The notes: generated from the sequence alone by a model not told the origin. Shown: positions 8,362 to 17,743, counted from the first letter of the stretch. The stretch: 64,000 bases of DNA from Maledivibacter halophilus (GCF_900167445.1 NZ_FUZT01000007.1:124001-188000); one strand, 5' to 3'. A program made the numbers and translations.

Positions 8362-9780
8362 TTAAGCTTGAATTTTAGTATTCTTGGCATTTTTATCTTC
8401 TCCAATCTGATTTCCTATAATCCAAAATAGCATGGAGAGAGGTATAGAAACCAATACTGGCTCTAACGTACCAAATGTTTCTGATATATAAACTGGACTT
8501 ATTTTAAAATATGTAAAAGACAATGTCCCTGCAAGCATAGAAAACAAGCCTGACATTGGGGTTTTCTTGCCTTTATATAAAAGAGCTGCAAGTAATGGTA
8601 CAAAGGCTGCAGACATCCACAAGCTCATGAGAAATGCAATTGCATCATAAACCATGGTGAATTTAAAGGCCAGTGAAAGACCACCAAGGCCTAATATACA
8701 AGAACCAATTCTACTAAGCATAATAATCTTTTTATCAGATAATTTTTCTTTGCTAAAAATCCTACCGTATATATCATTTGCAAGGGTGGTTCCACCTATT
8801 AGATAGTAACTATCAAGGGTAGATACTATTGCCCCTATTAATCCCACTATAAACAAACCTCTAACTCCTGCTGGTAAATAATTTAGAATCATTTTAATAT
8901 ATCCAATTTCAGGAATGGCTTCTGGATTTGTTGCCCTAACAATAATACCTGCCAAAACAAGAACTATATCAAATCCCAGCCATAATGAAAAGCAAGTTAA
9001 CATGGCACGTCTACCAGTTTTTATAGAATTACTGGCTGAAAATCTTTGATAAAAGCTTGGGTCTGCATACACATTAAGACATAATATAATAAGCATTATA
9101 GCTTTAGAAACAGGCATGCCCGCAATAGGTGCTACAACCTCTGGGGCCGATGATAAAGCTTCTCTGATCCCTACAATTCCACCAACATCTGAATATATTT
9201 GGGGAAAAACACTACTTACACTGGCCACCATGAAGAAAAAGAAAATCATATCCGTAACCGCAACTCCCATAAGTCCACCTAAACAAGTTAAAATAATAGT
9301 TATTATAACTACTGCCACTCCTACTACAACCTTATTTGCTCCCCATGCCGCAGCACCAATATATCCAGTTGCAGTAATTTCTCCAAGCTGGGAACAATAA
9401 ATAAAAAGGAGAATTGATCCCAGTATAGCAACAGACTTTCCATATACATTATGAAAAACATCGGGTATAGTAATATCTGTTCTAATATGTATCTTAGGTC
9501 CTACCCACAATGCCAGTGGAAACCTGACTGCATGGGCTCCAATTGACCATATAAACCAAGAAGCTAACCCAAAGGAAGACGCATAGCCTATCGTTCCAAC
9601 AACTCCAACCCCACCATACCATGACGCCACAAGAGTTCCTACCACTAAAGACCAAGGCAAACTTCTATTAGCTAAATAATAGCTTTCCATATCCTTAATT
9701 GACTTTGAAAAATAGTAACCTATTCCCATTACACCTAATACAATTAGAAAAATAATAATATTATCAAAAGTAGTTAACAT
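8362..9780 (-). CDS. Sodium:solute symporter (SSS family)
   Basis: This 472-residue integral membrane protein has about 13 hydrophobic segments. The N-terminal region MESYYLANRSLPW followed by GTLVASWYGGVG is typical of the SSS/PanF-type family, as are the central DVFHNVYGK and GAIVSTLDSYYLIGG stretches (the last contains the Na+-site serine/threonine region). It should import a solute with sodium. Co-location with the MIO-less lyase, a ferredoxin-type protein and a sigma-54 promoter suggests it imports the lyase substrate. Substrate cannot be deduced from sequence; quaternary amines, carboxylates or amino acids are all transported by this family. Confidence 0.88.
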   Translation of the reverse strand: MLTTFDNIIIFLIVLGVMGIGYYFSKSIKDMESYYLANRSLPWSLVVGTLVASWYGGVGVVGTIGYASSFGLASWFIWSIGAHAVRFPLALWVGPKIHIRTDITIPDVFHNVYGKSVAILGSILLFIYCSQLGEITATGYIGAAAWGANKVVVGVAVVIITIILTCLGGLMGVAVTDMIFFFFMVASVSSVFPQIYSDVGGIVGIREALSSAPEVVAPIAGMPVSKAIMLIILCLNVYADPSFYQRFSASNSIKTGRRAMLTCFSLWLGFDIVLVLAGIIVRATNPEAIPEIGYIKMILNYLPAGVRGLFIVGLIGAIVSTLDSYYLIGGTTLANDIYGRIFSKEKLSDKKIIMLSRIGSCILGLGGLSLAFKFTMVYDAIAFLMSLWMSAAFVPLLAALLYKGKKTPMSGLFSMLAGTLSFTYFKISPVYISETFGTLEPVLVSIPLSMLFWIIGNQIGEDKNAKNTKIQA

Positions 9781-9790
9781 TTTTCTCCTC

Positions 9791-10741
9791 CTAGTTTTCT
9801 ATTTTTTCAATTGTAATCGCCTCTGCTGGACAGTGGTCTTTACATATGGTACATCCCCAACACTTATTCTCATCAAAGGAAATTGTTTTCCCTTTCTTGC
9901 TAAAAGCATTAAAATTGCAAATATTTGAACATATACCACAGCCAATGCATTTTTCCTTATTCCAAACAATATCATATCGTTTTTTAGGCCAAATTCCCTT
10001 TGTTTGTATATTCCTTGAAGCTCTTATAGGATAACAGCAGCAGCCATCACAGTTGCATATAGCTTGTTTTGTTTCTGAAGTATGCATTAATCCCTTTTTA
10101 TTAGCCATAATAACAATTTCTTTAGCCTTCTCCTTACTAATAGATTTTCCCCACCCCCTATCCCATTCAGTATTTATACCTCTATCAAATTGAATACATA
10201 CGTTCTTTGGTTTATCACAGTTAAGTGCCACAGACTTACAATTACAAGGTACCATATAAATTTCTTCATCAATTTCATCTATAAGTATTAAAGTTTCTTC
10301 TAAAGTATAAAAATAAGCATTTTCTATTAATTTTCGAGTTCCTTTTTCGATTTCTTCAAGCCTTGGAATAGCATTTTCCGTATATTTCCTAACATACCAG
10401 TCATCTAAGTTTTTTCTAACTTCCTTGGGTATGCTCTTCCATTTTTTACTTTCATATTGTGCAAAATAAGCAAGTCTAGTATATACATCAGCAGATTTAT
10501 ATATTATTTCTCCATTTACTATCTCTTTATTAATAATTCCCCTCTTATAACACATTCTAATAAAATCTTCAGAATCTAAATCAGCAAAACTCTCTTCAAT
10601 TAATCCTAAAAGCTCTTTATAAGTATATTTTTGATCCTGCATATTTTCTATTAATACAATTTCTTCCTCAGTAAGCATAAGCTCTATACATGAATAAGCT
10701 TCCTTTGGCACATCAAAAAATTCAATTAACTTTTTATTCAT
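9791..10741 (-). CDS. Ferredoxin-type 4Fe-4S protein with large N-terminal domain
   Basis: The 316-residue protein has an N-terminal helical region of about 160 residues with no recognised motif. A Cys-rich middle follows (PCNCKSVALNCDKPKNVC near 165-185 and CNCDGCCCYP near 230). A C-terminal two-cluster ferredoxin has CIGCGICSNICNFNA and CWGCTICKDHCPAEA. It is soluble and probably carries electrons or is a redox partner for a reductive step after the lyase. It is the first gene behind the sigma-54 promoter, and its stop is 10 bp before the symporter start. ATG is preceded by GAAAGGATG. Similar proteins appear in anaerobes next to reductases and corrinoid enzymes, but the specific role is unknown. 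Confidence 0.75.
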   Translation of the reverse strand: MNKKLIEFFDVPKEAYSCIELMLTEEEIVLIENMQDQKYTYKELLGLIEESFADLDSEDFIRMCYKRGIINKEIVNGEIIYKSADVYTRLAYFAQYESKKWKSIPKEVRKNLDDWYVRKYTENAIPRLEEIEKGTRKLIENAYFYTLEETLILIDEIDEEIYMVPCNCKSVALNCDKPKNVCIQFDRGINTEWDRGWGKSISKEKAKEIVIMANKKGLMHTSETKQAICNCDGCCCYPIRASRNIQTKGIWPKKRYDIVWNKEKCIGCGICSNICNFNAFSKKGKTISFDENKCWGCTICKDHCPAEAITIEKIEN

Positions 10742-10787
10742 TCAATCTCATCCTTTCAACAAATTTTTGCAATTTTCTATTTATATT

Positions 10788-10804
10788 TGCAATTACCATG
10801 CCAA
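10788..10804 (-). promoter_or_regulatory. Sigma-54 (-24/-12) promoter
   Basis: On the minus strand the sequence is TTGGCATGGTAATTGCA. It has GG and GC dinucleotides exactly 12 bases apart and matches the YTGGCACG-N4-TTGCW consensus at nearly every fixed position. It sits 47 bp upstream of the ferredoxin-type gene and faces the operon ending in the MIO-less lyase. The divergent gene encodes a sigma-54 activator. This is strong, directly visible evidence. Confidence 0.88.
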
Positions 10805-10929
10805 TAATTTCATGTAAAACAATGAATTTTTTGATACTTTTTTATAGTTAAATAATTTAAAAGGTGAATTTATATATACATATAAATACCAGAAATATCG
10901 ATATCTCTCCTATGTATAAATTGAACTTT

Positions 10930-10979
10930 GAAACTGTTTCGATATATATAAAATCACTTTATTATTTACTATAAAGTGA
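10930..10979. promoter_or_regulatory. Candidate upstream activating sequences
   Basis: Two dyads lie 125-190 bp upstream of the sigma-54 promoter, the usual distance for enhancer binding: GAAAC-T-GTTTC at 10930-10940, and TCACTTTAT...ATAAAGTGA at 10954-10979 with perfect 9-bp arms. Either could bind the divergently encoded activator through its Fis-type helix-turn-helix. Which one is used cannot be told from sequence. Confidence 0.5.
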
Positions 10980-11138
10980 AACATATTATTGCATGCATAA
11001 ATTAATTGCGTCTGCTTTTCTCTCTATTTTTCAATAATTCTTTTAACTATAATATATAAGCTGAAATAAAATATTGCACTTATGATAGAACCATGATACT
11101 ATATCATAAAATATAATAAATTTAATACTAAAATTTAT

Positions 11139-11246
11139 ATATAAGGATTTAAGTAAAGACTTTAGTTTATAGATGTCCAAAACTCCTAGAAATCTTAAGT
11201 ATTTGTACATGTATAAACTAAGTTTTATTATGGGGAATCTATACAG
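11139..11246 (+). repeat. MITE-like repeat family 1, copy 1 (divergent)
   Basis: The segment contains ATTTGTACATGTATAAACTAAG and then TTTTATTATGGGGAATCTATAC (each quoted in part). It matches the copy at 49567-49676 best (shared ATTTGTACATGTATAAAC) and the pair at 27514 and 34545 more loosely. It ends just before the ribosome binding site of the sigma-54 activator gene, so the leader or promoter of that gene lies within the element. Confidence 0.6.
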
Positions 11247-11263
11247 AAAGGAGTTTATTATTT

Positions 11264-12937
11264 ATGCAACTATATAATATTATCATAATTCTGGACAGCT
11301 CTTATAGAATAATTAATTTGTCTCAGTCCCATATTGATGGAGAACAAAATCTTAATAGCAAGTTTATAGGTAAGCATATATCAAGCTTTATAGATATGGA
11401 TATTGAATCAAAGACAGGAACAATCATATTTAATAATCTGCCAGCAAAATATATTATTATTAATATCCCTGATAAAGACGGCTTTATTGTACATATTTCA
11501 AATTCTATGTACCATAATATCTTCTATCAAAAAATTCTTGATATATTAGACATTGGAATCCATATAACCGATAGAAGCGGTTATATTAATTTTACTAATT
11601 TAGCTGCAGAAAAGGGAGAATTTTTAAACAGACGTCTAACTACTGGAAAGCATATTACAGATATATATCCTCTAACATCCGAAACAAGCTGTATACTCAG
11701 AGCCTTAAAAAACCAAAAACCACTATTAAATATCTACGACACCTTTGTAAGCAATTATTCACAGCAAAATATATCCAGTATTAATTCAGGATATCCTATA
11801 TTTATAGACAATATATTAGTGGGTGGTTTAAGCATAGTAAGATTTAACAATTATCTTCAAAACACTTGTAAAGAACTCTCCCTACTAAATGATTTCATAA
11901 AAAAAGGAGGTTCTCTTACTCAAAAATCCTACGCCACAAATTTATACTATTCCTTTGATGATTTAATTGGAAAAGATAAAGAATTTATAAAATCTATAAA
12001 CTTAGCAAAGCGTATTGCCAAAACCGATTCATCTGTTTTAATATATGGAGAAACTGGAACCGGAAAAGAACTTTTTGCACAAAGCATACATAGCGCCAGC
12101 AATAGAAGTAATAATGAATTTATAGCTATAAACTGTGCTGCAATTCCAGAAGGACTGGTAGAAAGCATTTTATTTGGAACTGAAAAAGGAAGTTTTACAG
12201 GTAGTACTAATAAATCTGGAATCTTGGAAAAAGCTAATAAAGGCACATTATTTTTGGACGAAATAAATTCCATGAGTCTTGGTATTCAATCAAAACTCCT
12301 AAGAGTTCTGCAAGAAAAAAAATATATGAAGGTAGGAGGTACAAAGGAAATACCATGTGATGTTAGGGTTATTTCATCAACTAATGAACCGCCAGATGCT
12401 TTACTTAAATCAGGAAAAATCAGATCTGATTTATACTATAGGATAAATACAATTACAATCCCCATACAACCACTCAGAGAAAGAAGAGATGATATTATCT
12501 TGCTTTATAATTATTTTATTAATAAACTTTCATATGCAAATGATTTTAAGACAAGTAATTCAGTTATTGAAATATTGAAATCTTACGATTGGCCCGGAAA
12601 TGTCAGAGAGCTTTTACATACTGTAGAATATGCTATGAATGTGTGCGAAGACTATTATATTACTACAAGAGATATTCCTCAAAATATCATTAAATATAAT
12701 AATAATTCAAAAAATGATGAATACCAATCATTACCCTTTGATAACAGTGGACTCAATAGTATTATGAATAAATATGAAAAACAGGTCATATTAAATTCTC
12801 TTAAAAAAAATGATTATAATATAACAAAATCTGCTAAAGAATTGAAGATTCATAGACAAGCTTTACAATATAGAATAAAAAAACATAGCCTGTCAGAAAT
12901 TATTGAAGGTCAAAAAAAGATAAAAAGGATTTTATAA
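11264..12937 (+). CDS. Sigma-54-dependent transcriptional activator
   Basis: This 557-residue enhancer-binding protein has an N-terminal sensory region with a PAS-like segment (about 85-200). The AAA+ domain has Walker A GETGTGKE (262-269), Walker B LFLDEI (329-334) and the sigma-54 contact loop GSFTGS (309-314, a variant of GAFTGA). A C-terminal Fis-type HTH ([19 protein letters not shown]) follows. It activates RNA polymerase bearing sigma-54. It is divergent from the symporter/lyase operon whose -24/-12 promoter it most likely controls, with the PAS region sensing the transported compound or a metabolite. The ATG at 11264 follows AAAGGAG. The GAFTGA variation to Ser and Ser is mild and seen in functional family members. 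Confidence 0.92.
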   Translation: MQLYNIIIILDSSYRIINLSQSHIDGEQNLNSKFIGKHISSFIDMDIESKTGTIIFNNLPAKYIIINIPDKDGFIVHISNSMYHNIFYQKILDILDIGIHITDRSGYINFTNLAAEKGEFLNRRLTTGKHITDIYPLTSETSCILRALKNQKPLLNIYDTFVSNYSQQNISSINSGYPIFIDNILVGGLSIVRFNNYLQNTCKELSLLNDFIKKGGSLTQKSYATNLYYSFDDLIGKDKEFIKSINLAKRIAKTDSSVLIYGETGTGKELFAQSIHSASNRSNNEFIAINCAAIPEGLVESILFGTEKGSFTGSTNKSGILEKANKGTLFLDEINSMSLGIQSKLLRVLQEKKYMKVGGTKEIPCDVRVISSTNEPPDALLKSGKIRSDLYYRINTITIPIQPLRERRDDIILLYNYFINKLSYANDFKTSNSVIEILKSYDWPGNVRELLHTVEYAMNVCEDYYITTRDIPQNIIKYNNNSKNDEYQSLPFDNSGLNSIMNKYEKQVILNSLKKNDYNITKSAKELKIHRQALQYRIKKHSLSEIIEGQKKIKRIL

Positions 12938-12998
12938 TTATACAAATTATTAAAATTATAATTTGATTTTCTGATTTTTTTCAATTATTGTAAATGGA

Positions 12999-13054
12999 AT
13001 CAGGCTAAATTGTAAGCTTTATTATCTAAAATAAAGTTTATAGTTTAGCCTGAT
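12999..13054. terminator. Long hairpin between convergent genes
   Basis: The arms ATCAGGCTAAA (12999-13009) and TTTAGCCTGAT (13044-13054) enclose an AT-rich loop that itself has AAGCTTTATT/AATAAAGTTT pairing. It lies between the convergent activator and MATE genes and probably terminates both. T-runs are weak, so the call rests on stem strength and position. Confidence 0.6.
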
Positions 13055-13095
13055 CCCATGGATATAACTAATACTTTAAATATCTATTTGGCTCA

Positions 13096-14457
13096 TTACA
13101 TCTGATCCACTACATTCCTAACCCATTTTTTAGAAATTATTCTTGGGATACCAATTAATGACTTTACAATTTCCTCCAATGAAACCAATGCAACGACCCA
13201 GTAAATAGGTAACTCTAGGATAAGTGCTCCTATAAAGGCTAAAGGCACACCTACAAACCAAACACTTCCTCCTTCCAATAGAAGAGAAAACTTTGTATCT
13301 CCTCCACTTCTTAGTATTCCCACTATTAAAATTCCAGTAAACACCTTAAATGTCATAAATAATGCCATTACCCCTAATATTTTATAGGCATTTGTATATA
13401 CCTCTGCTTCAACTCCAAAAAGATATAAAACAAATGGTGCTGATATATATAGTACTGCTCCAATAGCTAGGCCTATAATCAACCCTAATATAGAGAATCT
13501 TTTAGCATATTCAATAGCTCTTTTTTCATTATTTGCTCCTAGCTCATTTCCAATCATAACGGCACATGCACTACCCATTCCCCTTGCTATTACCATGAAT
13601 ACATTCTGGACAGTATTGGCAATTTGAACTGCCGCAAAGGCACCAGTACCAATTCTGCCATATGCAACAGAATACATTGTAATTCCTAAAGACCAGAATA
13701 ATTCATTTAGTATAACTGGCAAGGCTGTATTAAAGAATTTTTTTAAATAAGCTCTATTTATATCTATAAATTTATTTATTTTTCCTGCAAGAGGACCTCT
13801 ATTTTTGTATATAATTTTCAAAAGAAATAAAAGTTCTATAATCCTTGCTATTAAAGTTGCTATAGCTGCCCCAACAATGCCCAGTGTCGGAGCACCAAAA
13901 TTTCCAAATATCAGTATATAATTTAAAACAGTATTTGCAATTAGAGAAATTCCACTTACAATCATAGGTAACTTAGCCTGACCTATACTTCTAGATGCAA
14001 TGCTGAAGGCAAAGCTTATAGCAGTTATTATATAACTAAAGGATACAATCCTTAAATATTTAGTACCTAATATAATAACATTTATATCCTTTGTAAATAC
14101 CCTCATAATCAGTCTTGGAAAAGCTAAAGCCCCAAAGGTAAATAGTACAGCTACTATTCCTCCTAATAATATACCAATACCAAGAATTCTTCTAATATTT
14201 TTTATATCTTTTTTTCCCCAAAATTGAGCTATAAATATAGCCGCTCCGCTATTAATTCCAAATAATAAAAGAGCAAATAGGAAAAAATACTGATTTGCCA
14301 TTCCAACTGCTGCTATATTTTCTTCTCCAACTCTTCCTATCATCACAGTATCCATCATATTTAAAGATGAAGTTATTAAGTTTTGTAATGCAATTGGAAG
14401 TGTAATCGCTATCATAGTATTATAAAACTTTTTGTCCTTAAATAGTCCCTTAAGCAT
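13096..14457 (-). CDS. MATE-family efflux transporter
   Basis: At 453 residues with about 12 membrane helices this has the standard MATE size. The N-terminal ITLPIALQNLITSSLNMMDTVMIG and the internal repeat GTGAFAAVQIANTVQ are hallmark motifs, including the second-half equivalent of the first-helix pattern. It would extrude cationic drugs or metabolites by sodium or proton antiport. The gene stands alone, with an AGGAGAG site before the ATG. Substrate cannot be told. Confidence 0.9.
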   Translation of the reverse strand: MLKGLFKDKKFYNTMIAITLPIALQNLITSSLNMMDTVMIGRVGEENIAAVGMANQYFFLFALLLFGINSGAAIFIAQFWGKKDIKNIRRILGIGILLGGIVAVLFTFGALAFPRLIMRVFTKDINVIILGTKYLRIVSFSYIITAISFAFSIASRSIGQAKLPMIVSGISLIANTVLNYILIFGNFGAPTLGIVGAAIATLIARIIELLFLLKIIYKNRGPLAGKINKFIDINRAYLKKFFNTALPVILNELFWSLGITMYSVAYGRIGTGAFAAVQIANTVQNVFMVIARGMGSACAVMIGNELGANNEKRAIEYAKRFSILGLIIGLAIGAVLYISAPFVLYLFGVEAEVYTNAYKILGVMALFMTFKVFTGILIVGILRSGGDTKFSLLLEGGSVWFVGVPLAFIGALILELPIYWVVALVSLEEIVKSLIGIPRIISKKWVRNVVDQM

Positions 14458-14791
14458 AATTATTCTCTCCTAATCACTATTATAATAAAAGTAAATATTT
14501 TGTGCTTATTATCTATTACAATGAAATGTTTTATTTCCTCATTATAGAACAAACGAAATGTAAATCTATACATAATAAAAAGTTTCAAAAGTATGTAATT
14601 TCTTCAATTAAAATGAAAAACAAAACTTCATTAAAATAAAGTTTTGCACCATAACCCTCTTTAATCTTTACTAAATAATCTACATCTGATCAGCAAGAAA
14701 AGTCTTTCTATATTATACCATATATACACGAAGTTCTCTATACTTCATATATTTATAAAATAGCAAGCTTCCAAAGAATCATATACTTAAG
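14458..14791. other. Spacer upstream of MATE gene
   Basis: No gene is seen. It holds a modest hairpin CAAAACTT...AAGTTTTG (14621-14646) and must contain the MATE promoter, which I cannot place with confidence. Confidence 0.35.
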
Positions 14792-14952
14792 TGAGCAAAT
14801 TGCATAATTACCTTTCCAAAAAACTAACTATTACATATTGTTTTAAAATCTCTTAAGCTATACCATCGAAATATATTTAATTCTAAATAATTAAATTAAG
14901 GATAATATTCGCATATGCAATTTTGCCAAGTTAGAATTATGCAATTTCCTCA
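14792..14952 (+). repeat. MITE-like repeat family 2, copy A (161 bp)
   Basis: The element opens with TGAGCAAATTGCATAATTAC and closes with AATTATGCAATTTCCTCA, so its ends are imperfect inverted repeats. Its reverse complement matches 29855-30015 over the full 161 bp with about five differences, so the two are recent copies. It lies in the spacer before the Lrp regulator gene. Confidence 0.85.
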
Positions 14953-15132
14953 AGTAATTATTTTTATCTTTAAATTTTTAGCTCTAATTCAATTTACAGC
15001 TTAATTATATTTAATTTTTTAAGCTATATCACTTTAAACTTAAATATTTATTGAATTTTATTAAATATATTTATTTTTTTAAATGTATTCATTATAATAT
15101 ACTTAAATACTTTAAGTAAGGAGGCTTATCCT

Positions 15133-15573
15133 ATGGATCAAATTGATATGAGGATTCTTAATGAAATGAAACTCAATGGACGCTCAACAGCATCAGAAAT
15201 CAGTAAAAAAGTTAATCTTTCTATTCCAGCTGTATCTGAAAGAATTCGAAAACTAGAAGACCTGAATATTATTGAGCATTATACAGTGAAAATAAACCGT
15301 GAAAAAATGGGATATAAATTATTAACTATGGTATTTGTAAACCTTGAACAAAAAGCTAATACTGAAAACTTTAGAAAAACTATTATTGAATTTAATGAAG
15401 TTATTGAATGTCATCATATAGCTGGAGAATATGATTATATGCTAAAGCTACTGCTCAAAGATACCTATGAATTGGAAGTCTTCCTTAGTAAAAAACTTAA
15501 ATCTATTCCAGGTGTACAAAAATCAAACTCATTAATTATTTTGTCCACTTTAAAAGAAACATTAAATAGATAG
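15133..15573 (+). CDS. Lrp/AsnC-family transcriptional regulator
   Basis: The 146-residue protein has an N-terminal winged HTH (MDQIDMRILNEMKLNGRST...LSIPAVSERIRKLE) and a C-terminal RAM domain with CHHIAGEYDYMLKLL, the amino-acid-binding signature. It likely senses an amino acid and controls the LysE-type exporter 11 bp downstream. The ATG follows TAAGGAGG. A TATAAT box is visible at 15093-15098 but its -35 partner is weak. Confidence 0.92.
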   Translation: MDQIDMRILNEMKLNGRSTASEISKKVNLSIPAVSERIRKLEDLNIIEHYTVKINREKMGYKLLTMVFVNLEQKANTENFRKTIIEFNEVIECHHIAGEYDYMLKLLLKDTYELEVFLSKKLKSIPGVQKSNSLIILSTLKETLNR

Positions 15574-15584
15574 GAGATTTTTCT

Positions 15585-16199
15585 ATGATTTTAAAGGGTT
15601 TTAAATTTGGAATCTTATTGCAAATTGCGGTGGGTCCTATTTGTCTTCTCATTTTTCAAACCGCATCAACTTTTGGTTTTTTGTACGGAATTATTGGAGT
15701 TTTGGGAGTAGCAATCATCGATGGCTTATTCATTCTTACAGCAATACTAGGTATAGGTGCTATACTTGATAAGTATAAAAATATACAAAAACCAATTCAA
15801 TATTTTGGTGCTATTGTTTTAATAGTTTTTGGTTTAAGTAATATTTTTAGTGTGATTGGAATATCAATAATCCCCAGTATGAACTTTCTGTCTACCCAAA
15901 ATATGAAAAATATATTTTTCAAAATACTTATTCTGACACTTTCAAACCCTCTGACCATACTCTTTTGGGCCGGTGTTTTCTCCAGTAAAATTGTAGAAGA
16001 TCATATGAATAAATCCGACATGTATCTATTTGGCCTTGGTGCATTGCTATCAACTATTATTTTTTTAACTATTATTTCTGCTATAGGTCATTTTATAAAT
16101 ATTTTTATATCTTCTACAGTTCTCAATTATTTAAATATTTTGGTTGGCACTGTTCTAATTATTTTCGGTATTAAATTGGCAATAAGAAAAGTTCTTTAA
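15585..16199 (+). CDS. LysE-family amino acid exporter
   Basis: The 204-residue membrane protein has six predicted helices and the N-terminal KFGILLQIAVGPICLLIF motif that resembles the LysE/RhtB GxxxGPxxL consensus. A mid-protein LSNPLTILFWAGVF corresponds to the conserved NP(K/L)xxLF(W) segment. It should export an amino acid. It forms an operon with the Lrp-type regulator, a common arrangement. The specific amino acid is unknown. Confidence 0.88.
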   Translation: MILKGFKFGILLQIAVGPICLLIFQTASTFGFLYGIIGVLGVAIIDGLFILTAILGIGAILDKYKNIQKPIQYFGAIVLIVFGLSNIFSVIGISIIPSMNFLSTQNMKNIFFKILILTLSNPLTILFWAGVFSSKIVEDHMNKSDMYLFGLGALLSTIIFLTIISAIGHFINIFISSTVLNYLNILVGTVLIIFGIKLAIRKVL

Positions 16200-16208
16200 T
16201 AAATTCAA

Positions 16209-16245
16209 AAGGACTAACCCTTTAAAAATCTAAAGGTTAGTCCTT
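16209..16245 (+). terminator. Intrinsic terminator after LysE gene
   Basis: The stem AAGGACTAACC / GGTTAGTCCTT (perfect 11 bp) begins 10 bp after the LysE stop. It also lies at the 3' end of the convergent peroxiredoxin gene, so it may serve both. Confidence 0.75.
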
Positions 16246-16259
16246 AAATAGAATTTTAA

Positions 16260-16979
16260 TTAATCTTCAAAGGCCTCATTAACTTTCCACTCTTTCCATA
16301 CATTACCCACAAGGTCTGGTCCAGGTTTTAAAGTTGTTTTTCCAGGTTTCCAGCCAGAAGGTGTAACCTCTCCACCCTTTGTATCTCTTACCAGCTGAAA
16401 AGCTTTAATTTGTCTTATAGTCTCACTTACATTTCTTCCAACCGGTGGTGTTAGTACTTCAAATCCTTGAACTATTCCATCGGGATCTATTATAAATCTT
16501 CCCCTTGTTTCTACTCCACTATCTTCATCATATATTCCATACATCTTTCCAATGCTTCCATCTTGATCTGACAGCATTGGGAAAGGTATATCCTTATTTA
16601 TCATCTTAGACAATTCATGTTCATTCCACATTTTATGTACAAATGGAGAATCTACACTTATTGATAAAACTTCCACACCTAAATCTTGAAGCTCTTTATA
16701 TTTTTCAGCAACTGCTGAAACTTCTGTAGCTCAGACAAAGGTAAAATCTCCTGGATAGAAGCATAATAATACCCATTTTCCCTTATAATCCTCTAAATTC
16801 ACATTTATAAACTTGCCTTCATGAAAAGCTGGTGCAGTAAATAATGGAGCTTGTTTTCCTACCTTTATCATTTTTTTATTTTCCTCCTTATTAACAATTT
16901 GTGGTTTTTCTTCAATTTTATCATCTGTTTTTTTTGATAACCCTGGTCTTGCACAACCAACTTGGATTTCCTCAGCCAA
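16260..16979 (-). CDS. Selenocysteine-containing peroxiredoxin (Prx)
   Basis: One frame runs through an in-frame TGA at 16731-16733. The context PGDFTFV-TGA-ATEV aligns the TGA exactly with the peroxidatic cysteine of the PxxxTxxC motif, and the frame on both sides is intact peroxiredoxin. Read as selenocysteine it gives 239 residues with Sec83. The start is taken as TTG at 16979, because AGGAGGGG lies 6-7 bases upstream; the earlier ATG at 17006 has no such site. The protein would reduce peroxides. The C-terminal resolving cysteine, usually in GEVCPxxW, is Thr in GEVTPSGW, so it is 1-Sec-like. The N-terminal extension of about 37 residues with VGCARPG is unusual. Selenoprotein peroxiredoxins are known in amino-acid-fermenting clostridia. 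Confidence 0.9.
16703..16720 (-). other. Bacterial SECIS hairpin
   Basis: On the minus strand, 10 bases after the UGA, the sequence TTTCAGC-AGTT-GCTGAAA folds as a 7-bp stem with the loop AGUU. Bacterial SECIS elements are small hairpins just downstream of the UGA with a GU in the apical loop, recognised by SelB. Distance and loop fit, supporting selenocysteine insertion rather than a nonsense mutation. Confidence 0.8.
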
Positions 16980-17087
16980 AAAATCCCCTCCTATTAATTT
17001 TATCAATACAAGTTTAATTACTATTGATATTTCTTATATACACCATCACAGGTAATTTTAAACATAAATTTTCCCTTATTCCATCAA

Positions 17088-17120
17088 ATATTACCCCCCT
17101 TAAAATAAGGGGGGTAATAT
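17088..17120. terminator. Strong hairpin between YczE-like and peroxiredoxin genes
   Basis: A perfect 15-bp stem (ATATTACCCCCCTTA / TAAGGGGGGTAATAT) lies 4 bp below the YczE-like stop codon. It is the obvious terminator of the purine-salvage transcript. The T-run is better on the plus strand, so it may also block readthrough from the other direction. Confidence 0.8.
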
Positions 17121-17123
17121 TTT

Positions 17124-17735
17124 TTACACTGATACTTTTGATTTAGTTTTAATATTATGAATAGCAGATAGAGTTTTATCTATTACAACACCATATAAAA
17201 CCATTGATACAAAGGTAGAAATTCCAAGACTTCCACCCATTAAGAATCCTAATATTACTAAAACTATATCAATTACAATACGTACATATTTAATTTGTGT
17301 TTTTAATCGATCAGCTAGCAATACCATTATCGCATCAATTCCGGCTTCTCCTAATTGGGCATTTATATATATTCCTATTCCGATTCCAGTAATAATAACA
17401 CCTGATAACATTAATATAAATCTTATTAATATACTATCCACAGTAAAATATGAAAAAAGTCTACTGTGAAAATCTATTAAAAAACCTGTTACTATTCCGT
17501 TTACAAAGGTTCCTATTCCTATTCTCCTTTTATCTATAAAAAAAAGTATTAGAGGAATAATTGTCAATAACATAATAGAAGCAGTTCCCAGGGATACATT
17601 AATTTTTTTCCCAAGACCTTCACAAAAAAGTGTTAAAGCATTAATTCCTAAATTCCCTTTTATTTCTATTGCTATACCTAATCCTATAAAATATACACCA
17701 ATAAAAACAGTTAGTAATCTCTTTAAAATGACCAA
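17124..17735 (-). CDS. YczE/YitT-type integral membrane protein
   Basis: The 203-residue protein has five or six hydrophobic helices. Features such as GLGIAIEIKGNLGINALTLFCEGL, a mid-protein GIYINAQLGEAGIDAIMV repeat of the same pattern, and GVVIDKTLSAI near the end match the YczE/YyaS/YitT family, whose members are poorly understood membrane proteins. The start codon appears to be TTG, right behind an AAAGGAGAGG sequence; the spacing is tight, so the exact start is uncertain. It ends the purine nucleoside gene unit, 8 bp after the deaminase, and may transport a product of that pathway. Function is unproven. Confidence 0.75.
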   Translation of the reverse strand: MVILKRLLTVFIGVYFIGLGIAIEIKGNLGINALTLFCEGLGKKINVSLGTASIMLLTIIPLILFFIDKRRIGIGTFVNGIVTGFLIDFHSRLFSYFTVDSILIRFILMLSGVIITGIGIGIYINAQLGEAGIDAIMVLLADRLKTQIKYVRIVIDIVLVILGFLMGGSLGISTFVSMVLYGVVIDKTLSAIHNIKTKSKVSV

Positions 17736-17743
17736 CCTCTCCT

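Noticed and set aside
16260-17006. Two separate short genes or a frameshifted, dead peroxiredoxin
   Set aside because: Frame is intact across the TGA, the TGA falls exactly on the peroxidatic Cys, and a SECIS-like hairpin follows, so a selenoprotein explains it better.
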